From Lepisosteus oculatus (taxonomy: Eukaryota; Chordata; Actinopteri; Semionotiformes; Lepisosteidae): 64,000 nt of DNA. Shown piece by piece: positions 36,655 to 45,395 of this stretch (the first letter of the stretch is position 1; each line of letters opens with the position of its first letter). The notes beneath the pieces were generated by a model. That model was not told the DNA's origin, ran no database searches, and saw only the letters and a program-made list of their open reading frames with translations. The DNA is taken from the NCBI RefSeq assembly GCF_040954835.1, contig NC_090698.1, positions 4,462,501 through 4,526,500 of the forward strand, in the 5' to 3' direction. The translations under genes were made by a program, and so were the position numbers.

Positions 36655-39600
36655 GCTTTAATACACTACTTTCTGATTGAAGCTTTACTGGCATCTGAAA
36701 CTATGGTCTGGATTCAACCCCAAAGTCTTCCTCCATTTATAAAATTATAAACCCAGTACTGGTAGTTTCCAAAGAGTAGGAGCAAGAGGACTTTGGCAAA
36801 TGAAAAGCTGTGTTACCTTCGAGGGCGGGGTTAGTAAAATGCAGCTGGGCTTTGATTTAATCTCAAGGGCTCAAATCCCTGTTTGGGCAGTTGTGTTTCT
36901 TTATTGCCCATAATAAATCAGGTGATATGAGGATATCATGTTGTTTCTTGACAAAAATCAAACTTTGTAAACCTGGGTGGAGAGCTTTTCCCCCAACACT
37001 ACTGACACTACCATTGTAGAAGAAGCATAGTAGACGCAATGCTAATGTTAATAATAGGAATTTTAACAATGGCCTTATGTATTAGCATTATTATTAATAC
37101 ATGCATTAATACATTAATAACAATATTAACCATGCATATTACTTTTCATTTGAATTGCAAACTGAAACGGACAATGAAAAACTGAAATGGACATCAGATC
37201 CTTATTTAACTTCATTTAACTCAAAGATGATTATCAGTCATCTCAAAGCAGCAGGACCCGTAATCAGTAGAACAGATTTAATGCGAGGAGTTTTGAACAG
37301 CAATGTTTTCCATTTGGAGTCAGAAACGAATCACAATCTTATGCAGTGCTTACACAGTGAAAAGTACTTAATACTCAATTACAATCATCTATTAGTTATT
37401 TAATAACTAATAAGTTAGTTATCACAACTCATTCATATAAAACTTCTCAATATAAATATACTTTAAGGACTCTGTAAAGTTATGACAGAATAACATTTCT
37501 GTTAAAAAGAGTTTTAAGTTTCAATTAATTAATGTTCAACAATTCCTGAAGATCTGGTAATGACTGCCATAAGCATGCATCTTTATTTTGAAATGTTCCT
37601 GTCCAATGGCTGCTATATGAATCCCATTTAAAGTTTTATACAACACACCAGCATACTATGGATGGAATGGCATTTCCTAGTGCACAAGTGCCTTTTTCAA
37701 ACTTTTTAAGAAGTAGCAGCAATGTCAAAGTTCCTTGACCGGAGTATGCAAAATAGAGTCTCCCAGCAAAGACAGCATTCTCCCATGCAAGAGTACAAAT
37801 CCATGGAAATTTCACACGTGAGAATCCTCCAGAGTTCTTATTGGCAATCAGATTGCTGGAACAATGGAAGCTTCTCCTCAGATGATTCTATCAGGCAGGG
37901 AGAACAATTACATTTGATGATCCTGCCTGGGGAGTCTACTTTGTCTGTCCTGCAGAGTCCCTACAGTGAGTGACAATAGTTTTCTTTCCACTCAATGGCC
38001 CCTGTTCTCCTCCTTAACAACAACTCTTCTTACTCTTATCTCCAGTAGCACACACTTAAAAAAAATAGGGCAGGCTGCTATTGGTCTATCTAATTCTGGC
38101 CAAAAGGGCTTTTTTGTTGACAGTTTACGATGGCCAAACTCATTTCCTCAAGCTACAGTGTGCAGAGACAAGGGTGGTGCTCGCTGAGAGGAGGTTGGGG
38201 GTGGTGAGGTGGCAGAAATGTCTTTACAGTTGAGATTTGTGACTCCCCATCCTATCACCTGACTAGAACAAAGAACAAATGTGTCATTTCCAACCCCCCA
38301 CCCCAAGCACATTGTCTCTTATACTGCAGAAAGACAGCCTGGTGATGACTGCATCTAGAGCATAAGCATGACATCACAGGTGTCATGGGCTTAGCACAGC
38401 ACTTACAAAAGACCCCCGGAATTCCACAGCTTCTAAAGTGTTGATGTGAGACAGGGGTCTCCAGACATGGTCCTGGGGGAGCCCCCGTCCAGTTAGTCTT
38501 GTAAATCACCCCAAATCAGGCATCTCCCATCCTGGCCCTGGAGAACCACATTCCAGTTAGTCTTAACTGGATTTTAAATTTTTTTAAAATTGTCAAGCTA
38601 TTGCTGAATCAAGAAAGTAATCTGTTCAACTAAAAGAATGCGTGGTCCCTGGGGGCTGAAAAGAATTTAGATTTGAGCCCCATATGTTCTGAAGATTAGT
38701 CAATCTAACAAATCACCTTTAACTGAGTAGAATGGAATTGTTGAATAATTTATTAAATTAGTGATGTAATTGTGACCTACAAACCCCACTGGACTGGTGC
38801 CCTTCAGTGGAGAGGATGATATAGCAACATATATTTGCTGGAGATGCTTTCCTTGCAAAGAGCCTGGTGAAGAAGTGTATAAAGGACAACCAAACCACAA
38901 AAGCCTGGGTAAAGGCATCTACTAAGTAGATAATAAAAAGCACACATTTTGTAAATATTCTGTTTACAACAACAATGTTTTGGATCTCTGTTAACAAGGC
39001 TCAAGGCTGTTGGACATGCTTTTTGAGATATCTTGTGCAACCCAGACAAAGAATTGAAAAGTTATAAATGCAATAATTGTCCTTTTAATTCCTCTTTAAT
39101 AAGATATTTTCTTTTCAGCAAATACAGACATGCTGCTGTGTTTCACTGATGCGGTAACAGCCCCCACGCTATCTGCTCACCAGGATTAAATCTAAAAATA
39201 AATAAACTCAATTTAAATCCGGCATTTAGAAAACCGCCAGTACCTCACCCATAAAACGTACGATAGGAAAAGTTTACTTAACAACTTGTGCAAAAGCTGT
39301 TTGACCACAGTATCCAGTCCCCACACTTGTGCAAAAGCTCACAAAACACAATGTTTAATTTACACACTGGCAGTATACCATACCCCCATACCATGTGTAA
39401 GATAATGTACTGAAAGTATAAACCCTTATCACAGTGACTTGTTACTGTAGCAGATGTTGCCTTCCTGCAATCTATGACATTTTAATATAAGGAACAGCAA
39501 ATCCAGGACTGAAAGGTCAGGCATGATCCTGCCAGTGTGCTTTTAGAGTTTTTCTGCCTGAAAAGGGTCACAAAAATGTTCTATAGTTTCTCTATCACTG

Positions 39601-40839
39601 GGAATAACTGCAACAAGAAGACAGAAGAAAGATTAGAAATGAGGAGGGAATGAGTGGACACAGGTGGGAAATAGGAGAGACATGTCTTCATTTATTAAAG
39701 ACAACCTCAGGGATCAAGCTCAATAGAAATGGTGAGACGTGCACAATACCAATTTGCTATTATTAAATTGGCTGTTTTTATCCCATTTTTGGCACCAGTA
39801 TATGCAACTGGGTTTGCTGACATTTCCATGCCTAAGGCTGTCGCAGTAGGGTCCCCAACTAGAACACGACTCAAAGACCCACCAGGCAGGAGTCCAGAAT
39901 CCTAACCCGATTCCTCGCGACAAAGTGACACCACCTCATGGAAGAGATCTGTGTGACATCACTGTATGAGACCACGACCTGTTAAGTGGGGGGGAAAACT
40001 GTCGTATCGCATCGCATATGCTAATCTAGACAAAAGGATAAAACAGAGGAGTGCGCCACCATCTGCGTGCTGTGTATGTTAAAAGTAAGAATGGAGACCA
40101 GAGTTAACAGTGTGATAACAACTGTACCTCCACCCCAAGCTCATCAGGCAGTGTGCTGAAAGCTACATGGAGCCAATTAGGGAAATCAAGCTTACAAAAG
40201 GTGTCAAAAGACGTCTGTGTGCCATGCCGTTTGGTGCCAAGTTGTCACTTGAAGATAAAGGGCTAGAAACTACATACAAACATACATTGTTCGCTCAGGA
40301 CATGGGACATTATGGATATGAGCTACTGCTGTACTACAACGCGAGTGGCTCACGTGCTAGGAATTCTAAACTACCTTGCAGTTATAACAGTGATGAAGCT
40401 CCTATTTATCATCCAAAGGGATGTTGCCTATTTCTTTACTACTGACACGCAGAAAATCAGATAGAAAGAACACGTATACAGTTTAAAAGCACAATGAACT
40501 TTTTCCGCGGAAGTATTTCCCGTTTATAGCAAAGCTGAACCACGGGCAGTGCTGCACGAAGTTTTGGCGTCCCATCTTGGGCTCTTTTTTTTAACCGCTT
40601 TGGGAGAAACAGTAGGAAGCTCGCGGGAGGCAAATGGTTTGGCAAAGCCTGGAGTGTTTAATGCAATTATTCAGAGGGAGTCAGGATGAAATAAAATTAA
40701 ACTTGCGCACTCATCCATCAGATTAACACATTGAACAAGGGAACAGATCAGGAGTTTCAAAAGGACCACTTTTCTGAGGTACCATCAATGCCCCCCCCAC
40801 ACACACACCCATATGGAACTGACATATGGAATTAAAATG
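36654..40839. other. intergenic, AT-rich
   Basis: Mostly AT-rich. TTAATACATGCATTAATACA near 37095 is a self-complementary AT patch. No gene recognised. Confidence 0.5.
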
Positions 40840-41390
40840 TGAGTTAATTTCGCATTGTGGAGAGACAAATAAAACTCAATGCACAATTAACTTCCTCCCT
40901 GATCAGCCAGGTCTTTCGCACCACAGAACGAGCCCAGAGGTCCTGCTTCAGTCTTGAGCACTAAGAAGGCTGTGGCTGAAGAGGCTGTTCAGCTCCTTAG
41001 CCTGTTTGATTGCAGATTGGCTGCGTTGCTCCTCAACCCCAGAACCTGCCTCTGCTGCCTCCCGGGTTGTGCCAGAGTGTGGCCCAGGAGGTTGTCCCAG
41101 GCCCACGGGCTTCTCTGTGAAGAGAAGCTCCTCCGCGATTTCAGTCCCCTCTGCCTCTCTCCCGAATTTTTGTTTACAAATAAATGAAGTTTGTAACGAA
41201 CGTTCAGAAGAGATGACAACCGAGTTCCATCAGACTCCGCTGTCGGTAATTAGCAACCAACTCCTGATATCATTTCCTCTCTTAAAACACTATAAATACT
41301 GCAGCGATCCCCTTCTCTCCCTCACGTATGTGTTCTACATCCCACCTCCACCCCATCTCCTCCGTCACTCCTCACTCTGAAGGGGGGCCC
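40840..41390. promoter_or_regulatory. candidate conserved non-coding block 4 kb upstream of the ZFP36-family gene
   Basis: Unique, CpG-containing sequence with GGTAATTAGCAACCAACTCC near 41246 and a CACTATAAATACTGCAG TATA-like motif near 41288. Open frames through it are short and show no recognisable domain. Position suggests a regulatory role for the downstream gene. Confidence 0.25.
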
Positions 41391-41644
41391 CAGCCTCCTC
41401 GTCCTCTGGCCCCAAGGTCAGCCCTCAGCCAAGCGGGATCAGCCCAATTTTCACTAAACACTCCGTAATCCTTTCAGTACGCTTAATTCTTGGGAGTTGT
41501 TATTCCTAGTGAAAGGTTTGTTCTGTAACTTTTTCAGTCCTTGAAAACATTCTTTTCAGGCGAATAACAGCGGGAAAGCTGAATGGCGCGTGTGGGTGCC
41601 CTGGGGTGGCTGTGAGAACACACCATCGTGTCTGCAGCCATAAG

Positions 41645-41903
41645 TACACTTTACTATCTGTGTGCAATTTCTTGCATGAGGAATGTGTCTTTTCGCAGAC
41701 CCCAGCTTGCTCTCCACGAGACACACAGACAGGGAGAGAAGCTGGGGGTCAGAGCACAGGGTCAGCCCCTGGAGCAGCTGGGGTTAAGGGCCTTGCTCAG
41801 GGGCCCAACGGAGTAGGATTCCTCTGCCGGCCACGGGATTCGAACCGGCAACCTTCCAGCCACAGGCGCAGATCCTCAGCCACAGTCCCACCGCTCCGCC
41901 CAT
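41645..41903 (-). mobile_element. tRNA-headed SINE, minus orientation
   Basis: The complement of the 42.8-kb copy: it begins ACTTTACTATCTGTGTGCAA and ends in GATTCGAACCGGCAACC (B box on -), GCGCAGATCCTCAGCCACAG. It lies 0.9 kb from the + copy, so the two form an inverted pair. Confidence 0.85.
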
Positions 41904-42699
41904 AAGAAACAGGTGAAAACCAAACCGCTGCGGGACTTGCTATCTTACACGCCAGCCAAACACCCACGAGTCAACACTCCCCCGACTCCTTCTGGCTGAG
42001 CAGTCCCAGTCTCCCACTTTTTCACTACAGCTCTGGGAGTTCTCGCACTGCGGTGCTCCGAGCACTTCAAGGGTAATTAGAAAGTCCATTCCCTCTGGTT
42101 TGTTTCTGTTGCTTCCTCTCCCCCGCGGAGGCAGCCAAGGGTGCCGAAAGAAAGTTTAGTCATCGTGTGTTTTTTTCAATTCCTTCATCCCAATCGGTAT
42201 GATGTAGGCTGGCCTCAGCTGCACTCCACACATTTGGTTTCACTTAAGAGGATCTGACGCTCCAGAATGCAAATTAAGGGACTGTTTTGTCCAAACCTAG
42301 CTGGCACAAGTAACTAGTAAAACCTGGAAGGCCACCACCAGGAAAGAGCGCATCGCGTTTCCAAAGCTGTACTTACGAGGGTTACGTGCTCTCTGACAGG
42401 CCACAAATCCCCAGCCATGGGCCGGCTCACGCCTGACAGGGCCAACTGCTCTGTTACAAACTGCCGCCCTGAACGAAAAGCCTCCAGCCCCATACTTAAC
42501 CAGCTGTCTGTTTTTCACGTTCAGCAGGCTCAGACGCTGAGGACGAAGGCACAAAACAAGCGCCACTGATTAGCAATCAGACACACAAGGCCAAGATCAA
42601 ACGCTTGGATAACTAGGATATCACTTTCTGACCTTTCGAAAGACCTGATTTTAACACTTGCTGGCAGCCTGTGTTGTGATCAAAATGACACTTAATCAT

Positions 42700-43135
42700 G
42701 ATTACATAAATACACTGTGTATTGGGTGGGGCACAGCTGGGGGGGTGGCACAGGGAGGATGTAGGGAGACGCTATGTGTGGAGTCTGCATGTTCACTCAG
42801 GGTCAGCAGTGGCTCTGTGGCTAAGGATCTGCGCCTGTGGCTGGAAGGTTGCCGGTTCAAATCCCGCGGCTGGCAGAGGAATCCTACTCCGTTGGGCCCC
42901 TGAGCAAGGCCCTTAACCCTAACCGCTCCAGGGGTGCTGTACAATGGCTGACCCTGTGCTCTGACCCCAGGCTTCTCTCCCTGTCTGTGTGTCTGTGTCT
43001 CCATGGAGAAAAAGCTGGGGTATGCGAGAAGATGAATGCCTAATGCAAGAAATTGTATAGGGCTAATAAAGAAACATTATTAGTGTGGGCTTTTTTCAGT
43101 TACTCTGGTTTCACCCCACCTCCCAGACACGTACT
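42700..43135 (-). mobile_element. decayed L2-like tail split by the SINE at 42797-43078
   Basis: Before the SINE: GTGGAGTCTGCATGTTCACTC. After it: GTTACTCTGGTTTCACCCC, ACCTCCCAGACACGTACTG. These are consecutive pieces of the L2-like tail in minus orientation (normally ...TTTGCATGTTCTC...GGTTTCCTCCCACAGTCCAAAGACATG). The SINE therefore arrived later. Confidence 0.55.
42797..43078 (+). mobile_element. tRNA-headed SINE, full length
   Basis: The head resembles a tRNA with an A-box-like region (GTGGCTAAGGATCTGCGCC) and a perfect B box GGTTCAAATCC at 42854-42864. The body (GGGCCCCTGAGCAAGGCCC) and the 3' end (GCAAGAAATTGTATAGGGC, then AATAAAG) are shared with four other places in this window. It sits inside an L2-like tail whose two halves lie on each side. 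Confidence 0.85.
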
Positions 43136-43282
43136 GTAAGTCATAACTGTCCATTCAGTGAGGAAGAAATCGTTCTCTGGGTTGGAAATCCATCTTTGCA
43201 GCTCATCTATCTTGGTGCTGAGGGATCAGAATCTGGGATCGATGGCCTGTGCAATGCCCAAACAGTTCAGTTCATGGTGTGC

Positions 43283-43530
43283 TGTCTGTGTGGAGTTTGC
43301 ATGGTCTCTCCGTGTTCACCACGTGCTCCAGATTCCTCCCACAATCCAAAGACATGCTGGTGGGTTAATTGGCTTCAGTAAAACTGGCCCTGTTGTGAGT
43401 GTGTGCATTTGTGTCTGTGTACACCCTGTGATAGATTAGCATCCCGTTCAGGATGTATCCCGCCTTGCTCCCTGGGACAGACTCAGGGACACTGTGCCCC
43501 TGGATGGGATCAGCACTTACTGAAAGTGAA
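43283..43530 (-). mobile_element. L2-like LINE 3' tail, minus orientation
   Basis: TGTGGAGTTTGCATGGTCTC, GATTCCTCCCACAATCCAAA, GGTGGGTTAATTGGCTTC, CCCTGTGATAGATTAGCATC and GGATGGGATCAGCACTTACT occur in the order expected for the complement of the tail. Confidence 0.8.
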
Positions 43531-43844
43531 GAGAAGGGATGTGGATGATTAAAGAATGAGGAAGCAGGAGCGGAGGATCAAACTGTATTGGAGCCTAAGG
43601 TAAGGAAAGACGGCTTTGGGAAGTATCCTCACAGTCCATAACGAGGTTATCATGACATCTGTCCTTAAGTGTGAAAGGCACACCTCCAGCCCCCAGAACT
43701 CAATTAGGTTTCTTTTAATCCTTGACTCCACAATCAAAAGGAACTTGTCATGACGTAGCTAATGTATAACTTAAACATGCATCTTAGACATGAATTTTAA
43801 AAAGGCACTATACCAGACTAATGTTTGGCTTTCACCTCCAGTTC

Positions 43845-44070
43845 ATGTGGTTCTGTGGCTGAGGATCTGCACCTGTGACTGGAAGGTTGCTGGTTCGTAT
43901 CCCCTTAACCCCAGCTGCTCCAGGGGTGCTATATAAATGGTGGACCCTGGGCTCTAACCCCCAGCTTCTCTCCCTGTCTGTGTGTCTCATGGAGAGCAAG
44001 TTGGAGTAGGTGAAAAGAAATTCCTGATACAAGAAATTGTATATGGCCAATAAAGTGATCTTCTCTTCTC
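43845..44070 (+). mobile_element. tRNA-headed SINE with an internal deletion
   Basis: It starts GTGGTTCTGTGGCTGAGGA and has a B box GGTTCGTATCC; it then jumps directly to CCTTAACCCCAGCTGCTCC, missing about 35 bp of the body. It ends ACAAGAAATTGTATATGGCC and AATAAAGTGATC. More diverged than the 42.8-kb copy. Confidence 0.8.
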
Positions 44071-44863
44071 CAGCCTAAGGCAAGATAAAAATCGGATACT
44101 TCTGCTTTTTCTGGCAATACGTTAACTTCTGCAGTAATGGGGGGGACAGTAAAAAACAGTAATGAAATCCAGAAAGGGGAGCGCTGACCTATAACCTCGG
44201 AAGAAAAGCCTCCACACGAAGACAAATTATCCAGCCTAAATCAGATCCCGGACTGCGCGCATTTTATTCAAGCACGTAACGAAGAAGTGACGTCGTGTGA
44301 GTGATCACCAACCTACAAAAACAGAAGCTTAAGACCTATAAATGCCCGCGATTTATTTGAATTCCCTAGGTTTGGGGATTGCCCGTCGATTGTAAAGTTT
44401 AACATTAACAACGCTTTGACGTTAAAGCTACTTTTAAGTGGCTTGAAGTCTACGAACCCGATCACTTCACATACATTTCATTAGAAACCCACATGCAGCT
44501 GCAGTACTATACCACCAGCATTATCGACGGTGCAGAATACATTGTAAAGCATACTGAAAATACAAAGTCTATTAGTATTTTATTCGGAGAATACAAACGA
44601 TAACAGCTGCAATATTTCTCCCCAAGTAACATATTCCGTACGCCCCGAAAGATACCATTTGCGTTGTTTTCTTAAGAGCGTCGTTTTGCAGGCATCTGTT
44701 TACTTCCGCGAAAGCCGCACCGGAGCAAAGCGAGCGTCGTGCCCGAAACGCGATGAATTCAGAAACCGTGTAAAATCCCGACAGGATGGACCGAGGGGCA
44801 GGGAACGCTACGAGGCTTCAAAATCTAAAATACTTATGAAATACTTCTTTCAAGTGTCAGATG
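44071..44863. other. intergenic, upstream of copy B
   Basis: Unique, CpG-containing sequence, e.g. CGCACCGGAGCAAAGCGAGC near 44716. It may be a distal part of the ZFP36-family promoter. The 89-codon frame at 44659 has no recognisable domain. Confidence 0.45.
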
Positions 44864-45127
44864 GATTTTTTTTTAATCAAATACACTTTATTTCTCAAAA
44901 CGCATTTCACAGTAGATACACGTTCTAACAAACGATTAAAGCTAACATCAAATAGACACAACTTCCTAACAGGCGGTGATCGTCCATTATCAGTCCTTGC
45001 ACGTGGATGATGGGGCCGGATTTGCGCAATGAGAGAGTCCCTACGAGCCCTATCACTTACTTTTGCCCATTCCCCTGTCCCGGCTCTGAAAAGGCGGAGC
45101 AGCAGCTCAGGTGACAGGGATTTCCAC
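44864..45127 (-). promoter_or_regulatory. copy B of the inverted duplicated element, upstream of the ZFP36-family promoter
   Basis: Core blocks 45052-45127, 45006-45042 and 44975-44993 (- strand) match copy A. Copy B has about 17 extra bp in two small insertions relative to A. It ends only about 160 bp upstream of the TATA-like box. TTGCGCAA at 45022-45029 is a near-ideal C/EBP palindrome. In element orientation the far end has AATAAA and, about 15 bp on, a run of nine A, so a retroposed origin is also possible. Confidence 0.6.
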
Positions 45128-45179
45128 TAGTCTTCACGGATGCGTACTAATCGGCCCCGAGTCCACAAACGAATAGGGT

Positions 45180-45395
45180 GGAGTTGGACTGCACCACAGT
45201 GCGCTATTAGAAAGGGGCCCCCCATTGGTGAAAACGCGCCTGCTTGCGTCGCCCGGAGGTGGAGTCACTATTGAGCGCTCGGCACTATTTATGAAAGATT
45301 CCAGAACAGCTGCTGCTAAGTTTTTCTTGGTCAGGGCAGTAAAAGCAGCTGAACTTTCTGACTGACTGTTACTGGGATAAAACTAACGAGCCAGC
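45180..45395 (+). promoter_or_regulatory. proximal promoter and 5'UTR of the ZFP36-family gene
   Basis: Upstream of the ATG there is an inverted CCAAT box (ATTGG, 45224-45228), a GC/CpG-rich stretch, a GAGTCAC AP-1-like site near 45252, and a TATA-like CTATTTATGA at 45285-45294. A start site about 25-30 bp downstream would give a 5'UTR of roughly 75 nt. ATTCCAGAAC at 45298-45307 fits a two-unit heat-shock element (nTTCnnGAAn). Family members are known immediate-early genes, so a compact TATA promoter fits. The start site itself is inferred. Confidence 0.65.

Noticed and set aside
36544-36750. Poly-tyrosine open frame
   Set aside because: It is the translation of the (TTA)n SINE tail; the same holds for 54465-54731.
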